From assembly GCA_025352345.1 (NCBI GenBank), contig JANXTP010000390.1, positions 1-21,354 of the forward strand: a DNA stretch of 21,354 nucleotides. The letters run 5' to 3'. Position numbers and translations under genes: made by a program. Under the pieces are notes generated by a model, which worked only from the letters and a program-made list of their open reading frames with translations, was not told where the DNA came from and made no database searches. Below, one piece after another: positions 1-7,229 of this stretch (within the stretch, counting starts at the first letter, position 1; each line of letters begins with the position of its first letter). Source of the stretch: Burkholderiales bacterium. GTDB lineage: Bacteria > Pseudomonadota > Gammaproteobacteria > Burkholderiales > Burkholderiaceae_C.

Positions 1-39
1 CACGAAGCTGCAGGCTTGATGCAGAACACGGGCCAGTAA
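1..39 (+). CDS. 3' end of an unidentified gene (partial)
   Basis: The window opens inside what is probably a rightward gene, because a strong terminator lies just downstream at 57-87. Frame 1 ends at TAA 37-39 after twelve readable codons (ending NTGQ). Frame 2 ends earlier, at TGA 17-19 (ending KLQA). Either could be the true end, since both stops lie at a normal distance from the terminator. Too little protein is visible to name a family. The end coordinate given assumes frame 1. Confidence 0.3.
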   Translation, partial: HEAAGLMQNTGQ

Positions 40-56
40 GCGACTCGGGCGACATC

Positions 57-87
57 AAAAAAGGGCACCGCGCGGTGCCCTTTTTCT
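57..87. terminator. Bidirectional rho-independent terminator
   Basis: A perfect GC-rich inverted repeat, GGGCACCG-CG-CGGTGCCC (63-80), is flanked by six A residues on the left (57-62) and five T residues on the right (81-85). The hairpin therefore ends in a U-tract when transcribed from either strand. It serves the rightward gene ending near 39 and the leftward livK-like gene ending at 104. Confidence 0.9.
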
Positions 88-103
88 TTGGGTAACAGCC
101 GGT

Positions 104-1267
104 TCAGCGCACCACTGCAATCTGCTCCCGCACACCGCCCTTGAAGGTGTACAGCGTCAGCGCGCCGTTCTTGATGTCGCCTTTGGCATCAAACGAGATC
201 GTGCCGGTCACGCCCTTGTAGTCGTCGGTCTTGGCCAGTGTCGCCAGGTACTTGGCGGGGTCGGCCGAGCCGGCCTTGACCATCGCGGCGACCATCACGT
301 TGACCGAGTCATAGACGTAGGGCGCATACAGCTGCACCTCGACGTTGAACTTCTTCTTGAAGGCGGCGCGAAAGTCGGCCATCGCCTTCTTCTGCTCGCC
401 AACGACGCCACCGGCCTCGGCGCACACCACCTGGCCATCGGCCATCGCACCGGCCGACAGGCTGGGCAAGGCGGCGGTGCACAGGCCGTCGCCACCCATG
501 AAGGTGGCGGCAATGCCCAGCTGCTTCATCTGGCGCAGCATCGGCCCGGCCACCGAGTCCATGCCGCCGTAGAACACCACATCGGGCTTGCCGCCCTTGA
601 TGGAGGTCAGGATCGACGTGAAGTCGGTGGCCTTGCTGGTGGTGAACTGGCGGCCGATGATCTTGCCGCCGCTGGCGGCCACACCCTTCTCGAACTCTTC
701 GGCGACGCCCTGGCCGTAGGCGGTGCGGTCATCAATGACGGCGATGGATTTGCCCTTCAGCGTCTGCGACGCATAGCGGCCCAGCGTACCGCCCAGGTGC
801 ACGTCGTCGGCGACAACCCGGAAGGTGGTCTTGTAGCCCTGGCGGGTGAATTTCGGGTTGGTCGACGATGGCGAGATCTGCGGGATGCCGGCATCGCTGT
901 AGATCTTCGACGCCGGGATCGAGGTGCCTGAATTCAAATGGCCGATGACGCCGTTGACGTTGGAGTCAACCAGCTTCTGCGCCACCGCCGTGCCCTGCTT
1001 CGGGTCGGACGCGTCGTCTTCGGCCAGCAGCTGGAACTTCGCCTTCTTGCCGCCGATCAGCACGCCCTTGGCGTTCAGCTCGTCGATGGCCATGCGGGCA
1101 CCGAGTTCGTTGTCCCGACCCAGGTGCGCATCGGGGCCGCTGGTCGGCCCGACGTGGCCGATCTTGACGACCAGCTCCTGCGCGCTGGCCGAGCCGGCGA
1201 ACGCTGCCGTCAAGGCCACCAGGATCGCGAGCATTCGCGTGTTCAGTTGGGTTCGCATGTCATCCAT
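104..1267 (-). CDS. Branched-chain amino-acid-type ABC transporter, periplasmic substrate-binding protein (LivK family)
   Basis: This is a periplasmic binding protein of the Leu/Ile/Val type (type 1 periplasmic fold), which captures a small ligand and delivers it to an ABC permease. A signal peptide is visible: basic MRTQLNTR, a hydrophobic stretch, then cleavage after SASA-QE. The mature protein begins VVKIGHVGPTSG, typical of the family, and later shows the GVIGHLNSG and DDRTAYGQG segments. The length of 387 residues is normal. The more likely start is the fourth codon (ATG at 1256-1258, giving 384 residues), because it has AGGG nine bases upstream and begins the signal peptide directly. 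No Liv permease or ATPase gene is in the window, so the transport partner is encoded elsewhere. The gene follows the 1308-1733 gene by 40 bases and may be read from the pepA operon. The ligand cannot be told from the sequence; amides, short peptides or aromatic acids are also possible. Confidence 0.9.
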   Translation of the reverse strand: MDDMRTQLNTRMLAILVALTAAFAGSASAQELVVKIGHVGPTSGPDAHLGRDNELGARMAIDELNAKGVLIGGKKAKFQLLAEDDASDPKQGTAVAQKLVDSNVNGVIGHLNSGTSIPASKIYSDAGIPQISPSSTNPKFTRQGYKTTFRVVADDVHLGGTLGRYASQTLKGKSIAVIDDRTAYGQGVAEEFEKGVAASGGKIIGRQFTTSKATDFTSILTSIKGGKPDVVFYGGMDSVAGPMLRQMKQLGIAATFMGGDGLCTAALPSLSAGAMADGQVVCAEAGGVVGEQKKAMADFRAAFKKKFNVEVQLYAPYVYDSVNVMVAAMVKAGSADPAKYLATLAKTDDYKGVTGTISFDAKGDIKNGALTLYTFKGGVREQIAVVR

Positions 1268-1307
1268 CCCTGGAAAAAAGTGAAGGCTCAGTGCTGTCGG
1301 TTCGGCA

Positions 1308-1733
1308 TCAGCTCGGCTCGCCGCGCGGCGCGTCGGCCCGCAGCCGGATCATTTCCCGCGACACCGCGAGTGCCACCAGGTCACGCAAGGCCGATGCCAA
1401 TTCATCGCGGGCTTGCAGTGCCAATGTGTCGGCCAGGCGGTTCAGCAGCGGCTGCATTGCCACACGCAGTTGCTGGTCAAGCATCGCATCGACCTGCTGC
1501 TGCAGGTCGGCGAGGATGCGCTGGGTCAGCGCCGCTTCGTCGATCTGTGGTGCAGGCGGCGGTTCGTGCACAGACGCATCGTTGGTTAATGCCTCGTACG
1601 CTGGGGCCTCATTTGTCGGCACCTCCGCCGGCTGGGGCGTCGGCGCTTCCGCCGCGACCAGCGGCACCAGCGGCCAGTCGACCACCTCGGTCAGCGTGGG
1701 CACCCGCATCGGCGGCAGCGTAGGCAGGCTCAA
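1308..1733 (-). CDS. Uncharacterised Pro/Ala-rich protein downstream of holC
   Basis: I do not recognise a characterised family. It is possibly one of the short DUF proteins found next to holC in Burkholderiales (DUF2486-like), but this is a guess. The 141 residues fall in two halves. Roughly residues 1-65 are Pro-, Ala- and Glu-rich and probably disordered. Residues 65-135 are strongly helical and amphipathic, with many Gln, Leu and Ala residues, suggesting a coiled coil or oligomerisation segment. There is no signal peptide or membrane segment. The start is TTG (1731-1733), overlapping the holC stop as TTGA. It has a good GAGGT Shine-Dalgarno inside the end of holC with a six-base spacer. 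An in-frame ATG at 1707-1709 is the alternative. The overlap implies translation coupled to holC. Confidence 0.75.
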   Translation of the reverse strand: MSLPTLPPMRVPTLTEVVDWPLVPLVAAEAPTPQPAEVPTNEAPAYEALTNDASVHEPPPAPQIDEAALTQRILADLQQQVDAMLDQQLRVAMQPLLNRLADTLALQARDELASALRDLVALAVSREMIRLRADAPRGEPS

Positions 1734-2158
1734 GCGGCCACCTCGTGCTTGACCGGCACGCAGCCGAGGGTCAGGTAGTCGCGCCAGCGCTGGCGGCCGG
1801 CGACGCGGTCCTCGTCGTCAGCAGAGACGATTTCGATCACGCGCGGGTAAGCCTCGAAGCCCGCCATCACCGGCGCGCCGAGGTTCACCAGTACCGGCAT
1901 CGCGGTGCCATGGCGGAAGTCCTCGACCAGCCACACCGGCGCGCGCTGCTGCGCTGCCGTGAGGGTGGCGTCGCGCACGCTCACATGCGGCAGGAATTCA
2001 TCGGCCTCGAACACCCACAGCGCCCGGTCCAGTTCGGCCAGCGTCGCGGCCGGTCCGGTCACCGCCAGCCTCACGCCCTTGCGCAGGGCCTTGCGCAGCA
2101 GCCGACACGCGTAGTGCACGCTGTCGGGCACGTTGACGTGGAACTGCACTTCGGTCAT
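1730..2158 (-). CDS. holC: DNA polymerase III, chi subunit
   Basis: HolC (chi) binds psi (HolD) in the clamp-loader complex and contacts the C-terminus of SSB, helping the replicase work on SSB-coated DNA. The 142 residues match the short single-domain chi fold. Recognisable segments are MTEVQFHVNVPDS at the start, CRLLRKALRKGVRLAVTG, LWVFEADEFLPHV, the VLVNLG strand, and a C-terminal R-x-R-W-R-D-Y-L-T segment. Length is close to that of the E. coli protein. It lies 25 bases after pepA, and the pepA-holC pairing is conserved in proteobacteria including E. coli. Its stop overlaps the TTG start of the next gene. I see no clear Shine-Dalgarno before its ATG, so it may depend on ribosomes arriving from pepA. 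Confidence 0.93.
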   Translation of the reverse strand: MTEVQFHVNVPDSVHYACRLLRKALRKGVRLAVTGPAATLAELDRALWVFEADEFLPHVSVRDATLTAAQQRAPVWLVEDFRHGTAMPVLVNLGAPVMAGFEAYPRVIEIVSADDEDRVAGRQRWRDYLTLGCVPVKHEVAA

Positions 2159-2183
2159 CGGATCGGGTGCAGCCGGCGGGCAA

Positions 2184-3644
2184 TCACTTGATCTGCGCCA
2201 GCACGAAGTGGGTCAGCAGGCCCACCGGACGCCCAGTGCTGCCTTTGGCCGCACCGGACTTCCAGGCGGTGCCCGCAATGTCGAGGTGCGCCCAGCGGAA
2301 TTTGGCGGTGTATCGCTTGAGGAACATCGCGGCGGTGATCGCGCCACCAGCTCGCCCGCCCACGTTGCCCATGTCGGCGAAGTTGCTCTTCAGGCCCTCG
2401 TCGTACTCGTCGTCGAGCGGCATGCGCCAGCAGGGGTCGAGCGCCGCATCGCCCGCGTTCAGCAGTTCGGTGGCCAGTGCGTCATCGGCGGTGAACAGGC
2501 CCGAGCGGTGGTGGCCCAGCGCGATCACACAGGCGCCAGTCAAGGTGGCGATGTCGACCACCACCGCCGGCTTGAAGCGTTCGGCGTAGGTCAGCGCGTC
2601 GCACAGGATCAGCCGGCCTTCGGCGTCGGTGTTCAGGATCTCGATGGTCTGGCCCGACAGGCTGGTCACCACATCGCCGGGCTTGACCGCTTTGCCGCTG
2701 GGCATGTTGTCGCAGCTCGGGATGATGCCGATCACGTTGAGCTTGGGCTTGATCTCGGCGATCGTGCGCAGCGTGCCGAGCACGCTGGCAGCGCCACCCA
2801 TGTCGTACTTCATCTCGTCCATCTCGGCCGAGGGTTTGATCGAGATGCCTCCGGTGTCGAAAGTGATGCCCTTGCCCACCAGCACCACCGGCGCCTGCGA
2901 TTTAGCAGCCCCTTCGTAGCGCGCGACGATGAAGCGCAGCGGCTCGGCCGAGCCCTGAGCCACTGCCAGGAACGCACCCATGCCGAGCTTCTCGACGGCC
3001 TTTCGATCAAGCACTTCGACCTTCAAGCCGTGTTCTTTGCCGAGCCGTTTGGCCTGCTCGCCCAGATACGTCGGCGTGCAGTAGTTGCCCGGGCGGTTCG
3101 CGCATTCGCGCGCCAGCGTGACGCCGGCAGCAATGGCCGCGCCGCGTTGCAGACCGGCGGCGACATCAGTGGCCTGCGCCTTGCCGCACACCAGCGTGAA
3201 GCGTGACATCGCCGGCGCCTTGGCCGCACTGGGCTTGCTGTGGCGGTACAGGTAAGTCGCATCGCCCGCCGCGGTGGCGAGCGCCTCACCGTGCAGAGCC
3301 GTCAGCGGATTCGCATCGGCCACGGCCACCGCGATGTGCTTCGCGCCACTGCCCTTCAACTGGCTCAGGCCTGCCGACACGGCGGCCTTGAACGACTTCA
3401 CGCTCGCAGCCGCTGCACCGACCACCAGCAGCCGCGGCGCTTTCACGCCCGCGGGCCGGTGCAGGTACAGGCTGCGACCGGCTTTCAACTGCAGGTCACC
3501 GGCCTCGACGGCCTCGCCGATCAGCGCCGAGATCGCAGGCGCCAGGGCGGCATCAAGAACGCTGCCATGAACGACGATCAGCAGCGCATCGGCGCTGATT
3601 TCGGACAAGGACGCGAGGGTCGCAACGAGGTGTCTGAAGTCCAT
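2184..3644 (-). CDS. pepA: Leucyl aminopeptidase (cytosol aminopeptidase, peptidase family M17)
   Basis: PepA is a hexameric two-metal aminopeptidase that removes N-terminal residues, preferring leucine, and acts in the cytoplasm in peptide turnover. In E. coli the same protein also binds DNA in Xer recombination at cer and in carAB regulation. The family signature NTDAEGRL is at residues 338-345. The catalytic and metal residues seen by alignment with E. coli PepA are K258, D263, K270, D281, D340, E342 and R344, each exactly 12 positions earlier than in E. coli, so the active site is complete. The N-terminal domain (about 1-170) is the more variable part. Length 486 is normal. Its ATG is 27 bases from the divergent lptF start, so promoters of the two operons must overlap each other or the coding ends. 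This divergent arrangement is also found in E. coli. Confidence 0.97.
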   Translation of the reverse strand: MDFRHLVATLASLSEISADALLIVVHGSVLDAALAPAISALIGEAVEAGDLQLKAGRSLYLHRPAGVKAPRLLVVGAAAASVKSFKAAVSAGLSQLKGSGAKHIAVAVADANPLTALHGEALATAAGDATYLYRHSKPSAAKAPAMSRFTLVCGKAQATDVAAGLQRGAAIAAGVTLARECANRPGNYCTPTYLGEQAKRLGKEHGLKVEVLDRKAVEKLGMGAFLAVAQGSAEPLRFIVARYEGAAKSQAPVVLVGKGITFDTGGISIKPSAEMDEMKYDMGGAASVLGTLRTIAEIKPKLNVIGIIPSCDNMPSGKAVKPGDVVTSLSGQTIEILNTDAEGRLILCDALTYAERFKPAVVVDIATLTGACVIALGHHRSGLFTADDALATELLNAGDAALDPCWRMPLDDEYDEGLKSNFADMGNVGGRAGGAITAAMFLKRYTAKFRWAHLDIAGTAWKSGAAKGSTGRPVGLLTHFVLAQIK

Positions 3645-3671
3645 AATGCGTGCTGATCAATTGGGCTGACG

Positions 3672-4775
3672 ATGTTATTCGATTCGACCTTGCGTCGTGA
3701 CTTGGCGCGCACCTTTGGCGCCACGGTGGTCGTCATTCTGACCATCGTGCTGACGATGATGCTGATCCGCACCCTGGGCATGGCCGCCGGCGGCAAAGCG
3801 GCGCCGCAGGACGTGGTGCTGCTGCTCGGCTACACCGCACTGGCGCACCTGCCGACCATGCTCGCCTTGTCGTTGTTCGTTGCCATCATGGGCACACTCG
3901 GGCGGATGTACCGCGACAGCGAGATGGCGATCTGGTTTGCCAGCGGCGTGAGCCTGTCGCGCTTCATCCGACCGGTGCTGCGGACCACCTGGCCGGTGCT
4001 GCTGGTGGTGACGATCCTGTCGCTGCTGGTGTGGCCCTGGGTCAACGAACGCTCCGCCGAACTGAAGGACCAGTTCGAGCGGCGCTCCAACCTGTCGCGG
4101 GTCACGCCAGGCCAGTTCGAGGCATCTGCCGATGGCAACCGGGTGTTTTTCGTCGAGCGCAATTCGCCAGACGGCACCGACGGGCGCAATGTGTTCATCT
4201 ACGGCCGCTGGAAGGACAGCGAATCCGTCACCACCTCGCGCACCGGCCGCGTCGAGGTCGAAGACCAGAACCGCTACCTGCGCCTGGGCGACGGTCAGCG
4301 CAACGAGGTCAACCGCAAGTCCACCGAAAAGACGCTGTCGCGATTCGATCGCTACGACGTGATCGTCGGCGACCGGCTCGCCTCACCCACCGATGACCTG
4401 CCGCCGAAGGCGCGTTCCACGATGGCGCTGCTGAGCAAACCGTCGCCGGGATACCTGGGCGAACTCACCTGGCGTGTGGGCCTGATACTGGCTGCGGCCA
4501 ACATGGTGCTGCTGGCGATCGGGCTCGCGGCGATCAATCCGCGGCGGGCCAGCAATTGGAACCTGATCTTTGCGTTGCTGACCTTCATCGTCTACTACAA
4601 CCTGATCAGCCTGTCGCGGGCCTGGGTGTCCAGCGGCAAGATGGGGATGGGTTCCGCCTTGATGCTGACGCACGGCACCGCGCTGTTGCTCGCGGCGTAC
4701 CTGATGTGGCGGCAGGACGCGACGAAGCGCCGGCCGCGCCGCATCTCCGCTGCGGCCGCCACCGCCACCACCTGA
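3672..4775 (+). CDS. lptF: LPS export ABC transporter permease LptF
   Basis: LptF is one of two inner-membrane permeases of the LptB2FGC machine, which extracts lipopolysaccharide from the inner membrane and pushes it along the LptA bridge. The protein begins MLFDSTLRRDLARTFGAT. It has three N-terminal membrane segments (about residues 15-37, 50-75 and 98-120), a periplasmic beta-jellyroll domain (about 125-265), and three C-terminal segments (about 268-345), ending in a basic tail. This is the YjgP/YjgQ layout, and 367 residues is the usual length. Its stop overlaps a possible lptG start as TGATG (4773-4777). No strong Shine-Dalgarno or promoter is obvious in the 27 bases before its start, so the promoter probably lies inside pepA. 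Confidence 0.95.
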   Translation: MLFDSTLRRDLARTFGATVVVILTIVLTMMLIRTLGMAAGGKAAPQDVVLLLGYTALAHLPTMLALSLFVAIMGTLGRMYRDSEMAIWFASGVSLSRFIRPVLRTTWPVLLVVTILSLLVWPWVNERSAELKDQFERRSNLSRVTPGQFEASADGNRVFFVERNSPDGTDGRNVFIYGRWKDSESVTTSRTGRVEVEDQNRYLRLGDGQRNEVNRKSTEKTLSRFDRYDVIVGDRLASPTDDLPPKARSTMALLSKPSPGYLGELTWRVGLILAAANMVLLAIGLAAINPRRASNWNLIFALLTFIVYYNLISLSRAWVSSGKMGMGSALMLTHGTALLLAAYLMWRQDATKRRPRRISAAAATATT

Positions 4776-4789
4776 TGCGCCTGGCTCCA

Positions 4790-5902
4790 ATGAAGACAGT
4801 ACGCCGCCTGTTCTATGTCGACATCGCGGTGTCGGTGACGTTCGTGTCGCTGGCCTTCCTGTCCTTGTTCCTGTTCATCGATCTGGTCGATGCGCTGTCG
4901 GACATCGCCAAGGGCGGCGGCTCGATCGGCCTCGCCGCGCTGGCCAGCCTGCTGGACGTGCCCGGTCACTTCTATGAGCTGGCGCCGATCATGGTGCTGA
5001 TCGGCACCGTCTACACGCTGTCGAGGTTGGCGCAATCGTCGGAGTTCACCATCCTGCGCACCAGCGGCCTCGGCCCCTGGCGCGCCTTGCGCCTGCTGGC
5101 CAGCCTGGGCCTGGCGTTCGCGGCCCTGACCTTCTTCGTCGGCGACTACCTGGCGCCGTATTCTGAGAACAAGGGCGTCGACCTGCGTGCCTTGATGCGC
5201 GGCAGCCTGAGCCACGGGCGCGCGGGCGTCTGGATCAAGGACCGGCAGAGCACGCGCGACGGGGATCGCTCGTACTCGATCAACATCGGACGCACCGGTT
5301 CGCAGGGCGAGATGCTGGCCGTGAACATCTTCGAATTCGACGACGACGGCAAGCTGGCACGGCAGATCACCGCCGCCTCAGGGCGCATCGATGACCAGGG
5401 CCACTGGGCCTTGTCGAACGTGCACATCACGCGATGGCTGACCAGCGATGCAGGCCAAGCACCGCACGTGGCCACCGAGGCGCTCGACGCCTGGCAATGG
5501 ACCACCGGGCCGTCGGCCGATGTGGTCGCCTCGGCATTGCTGCCGGTCTCCACGATGTCGACGGTGGAACTGTGGCGCTACATCGGGCACCTCGACGTCA
5601 ACGAGCAGGCGATACAGGCCTATGAAATCCAGTTCTGGAAGCGCGCGCTGTACCCGTTCGCTTGCCTGGTGATGGTGTGCCTGGCGCTGCCGTTTGCCTA
5701 CCTGCATGCGCGCGCTGGCGGCATCAGCCTGAAGGTCTTCGGCGGCATCATGCTGGGCATCACTTTCATCCTGCTCAACAGCCTCGCCAGCCACCTGGGG
5801 CTGCTGCGCAACTGGACGCCCTGGGTCGCTGCCGCCGCACCGAGTGTGCTGTTCCTGCTGATGTCGATGGCTGCGTTCGCCTGGTTGGTGCGTTATCGAT
5901 GA
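4790..5902 (+). CDS. lptG: LPS export ABC transporter permease LptG
   Basis: LptG is the second permease of the LptB2FGC lipopolysaccharide exporter and the partner of LptF. It has the same layout: N-terminal membrane segments (about residues 13-35, 50-78 and 97-118), a periplasmic jellyroll domain carrying the RDGDRSYSINIGR and ASGRIDDQGHWALSNV strands, and C-terminal membrane segments from about residue 285 to the end. Length is 370 residues from the start chosen, MKTVRRLFYVDI, which matches the family N-terminus as I know it. An in-frame ATG at 4775 (five residues longer) overlaps the lptF stop as TGATG and could be the coupled start. Neither start has a good Shine-Dalgarno. The stop overlaps the next gene as ATGA. 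Confidence 0.94.
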   Translation: MKTVRRLFYVDIAVSVTFVSLAFLSLFLFIDLVDALSDIAKGGGSIGLAALASLLDVPGHFYELAPIMVLIGTVYTLSRLAQSSEFTILRTSGLGPWRALRLLASLGLAFAALTFFVGDYLAPYSENKGVDLRALMRGSLSHGRAGVWIKDRQSTRDGDRSYSINIGRTGSQGEMLAVNIFEFDDDGKLARQITAASGRIDDQGHWALSNVHITRWLTSDAGQAPHVATEALDAWQWTTGPSADVVASALLPVSTMSTVELWRYIGHLDVNEQAIQAYEIQFWKRALYPFACLVMVCLALPFAYLHARAGGISLKVFGGIMLGITFILLNSLASHLGLLRNWTPWVAAAAPSVLFLLMSMAAFAWLVRYR

Positions 5903-6291
5903 GCGCTGAGAACACCGGCCTGCTGCTGTTCGCCCACGGCGCACGCGATCCGAATTGGGCCCTGCCCTTCGAGGCGGTGCTGCGCCGCGTGCGCGAACAG
6001 GCGCCCGGCATCACGGTGGCTTTGAGTTTTCTCGAATTCATGGCGCCGACGCTGATCGATGCCGGCGATGCGCTGGCAGCGGCTGGCTGCACCCACGTGG
6101 CCATCGTGCCGCTGTTCCTCGGCACTGGCGGCCATGTGCGCAAGGACCTGCCACTGTTGATCGACGCGCTGCGCAGCACCCATCCCCATGTGACCTGGAC
6201 GCTTCAAACGTCGATCGGCGAGGCGCCCGGCGTGATCGAGGCGATGGCTGCCGCCGCCCTGCGGGCCACTGCCTCTGCACACACGCCATGA
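5899..6291 (+). CDS. cbiX: Single-domain CbiX-type sirohydrochlorin chelatase
   Basis: This belongs to the small class II chelatases (CbiX-short/SirB), which insert cobalt or ferrous iron into sirohydrochlorin for cobalamin or siroheme. The fold begins LLLFAHGARDP, with the catalytic His at residue 13. A second metal-binding His lies in PLFLGTGGHVRKDLP (residue 79), and FLEFMAPTL (about 45-53) is a family strand. At 130 residues it has one domain, and such proteins usually act as dimers. Its position, overlapping lptG by ATGA and cysB by ATGA (6288-6291), suggests a siroheme role serving sulfite or nitrite reductase under the cysteine regulon. This is inference: a cobalt-inserting role cannot be excluded from sequence. 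Confidence 0.88.
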   Translation: MSAENTGLLLFAHGARDPNWALPFEAVLRRVREQAPGITVALSFLEFMAPTLIDAGDALAAAGCTHVAIVPLFLGTGGHVRKDLPLLIDALRSTHPHVTWTLQTSIGEAPGVIEAMAAAALRATASAHTP

Positions 6292-7229
6292 ACCTGCATC
6301 AATTCCGATTCGTCCAGGAAGCGGTCCGCCAGAACCTGAATCTGACGGAAACCGCCAAGGCCTTGTTCACCTCGCAGCCGGGGGTGTCGAAGGCGATCCT
6401 CGAACTCGAAGGCGAACTCGGTGTCGACATCTTCGCCCGCCACGGCAAGCGGCTGCGCCGCGTCACCGAGCCGGGCGCAGAGGTGCTCAAGGCGATCGAG
6501 ATCATCATGCGCGAAGTCAACAACCTGAAGCGCATCGGCGACGAGTTCTCCAACCAGGACGCCGGCACGCTGTCGATCGCGACCACCCACACGCAGGCCC
6601 GCTATGTGCTGCCCGAGCCGGTGGCGCGGCTGCGCAAGCGTTTTCCGAAAGTCAACGTCAGCCTGCACCAGGGCAACCCGCAGCAGGTCGCGCGGATGGT
6701 CATCGAGGAAGTGGCCGAGGTCGGGCTTGCCACCGAATCGCTGGACCGTTACGACGAGCTGGTCACCCTGCCCTGCTACGAATGGCAGCATGTGATCGTG
6801 ATGCCGGCGGGCCACCCGCTGGCGCAGGTCGAGCGGCTGACGATCGAGCAGCTCGCGGTCGAGCCGCTGATTTCCTACCACCCCACCTTCACCGGCCGCA
6901 CCCGCATCGACCAGGCCTTCGAGGCGCGGCGCCTGAAACCCAACGTGGTACTCGAAGCGATCGACTCTGACGTGATCAAGACCTATGTGCGACTGGGCCT
7001 CGGCATCGGCATCGTGGCCGAGATGGCGGTGCGCGACGATCCGCCGGGCGGCGACCTGGTGTGGCGCCCGGCCGGCCAGCTGTTCGGCCAGAACGTTGCG
7101 CGCATCGCCTTCAAGCGCGGCGCTTACCTGCGCAATTTCGTCTATGTGTTCGCCGAGATGATTTCCGAACGGCTGAGCCGGGCGCTGATCACCCGCAGTC
7201 TCGGCGGATCGGCGGCGTCTGGCGAATGA
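6288..7229 (+). CDS. cysB: LysR-family regulator of cysteine biosynthesis, CysB
   Basis: CysB activates genes for sulfate uptake and reduction, with acetylserine as inducer and sulfide or thiosulfate as anti-inducers. The N-terminal winged HTH (about 1-60) includes LTETAKALFTSQPGVSKAI. A linker helix follows, then the periplasmic-type sensor domain (about 92-295). The sequence IATTHTQARYVLP puts T100, T102 and Q103 at the positions that bind sulfate in the enterobacterial CysB structure. Its length of 313 residues fits CysB; the paralogue Cbl is the main alternative. The start overlaps the cbiX stop (ATGA) and its own stop overlaps the aminotransferase start. It is unusual for a LysR regulator to sit inside a tightly coupled operon instead of diverging from its target. 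Confidence 0.95.
   Translation: MNLHQFRFVQEAVRQNLNLTETAKALFTSQPGVSKAILELEGELGVDIFARHGKRLRRVTEPGAEVLKAIEIIMREVNNLKRIGDEFSNQDAGTLSIATTHTQARYVLPEPVARLRKRFPKVNVSLHQGNPQQVARMVIEEVAEVGLATESLDRYDELVTLPCYEWQHVIVMPAGHPLAQVERLTIEQLAVEPLISYHPTFTGRTRIDQAFEARRLKPNVVLEAIDSDVIKTYVRLGLGIGIVAEMAVRDDPPGGDLVWRPAGQLFGQNVARIAFKRGAYLRNFVYVFAEMISERLSRALITRSLGGSAASGE

Noticed and set aside
938..1723. A 261-codon plus-strand frame spanning the livK-like gene start and the 1308-1733 gene
   Set aside because: It crosses two well-supported minus-strand genes and their junction; composition is shadow-like.
2133..3206. A 357-codon plus-strand frame opposite pepA
   Set aside because: PepA is complete with all active-site residues; the opposite frame has a low-information composition and no recognisable domain.
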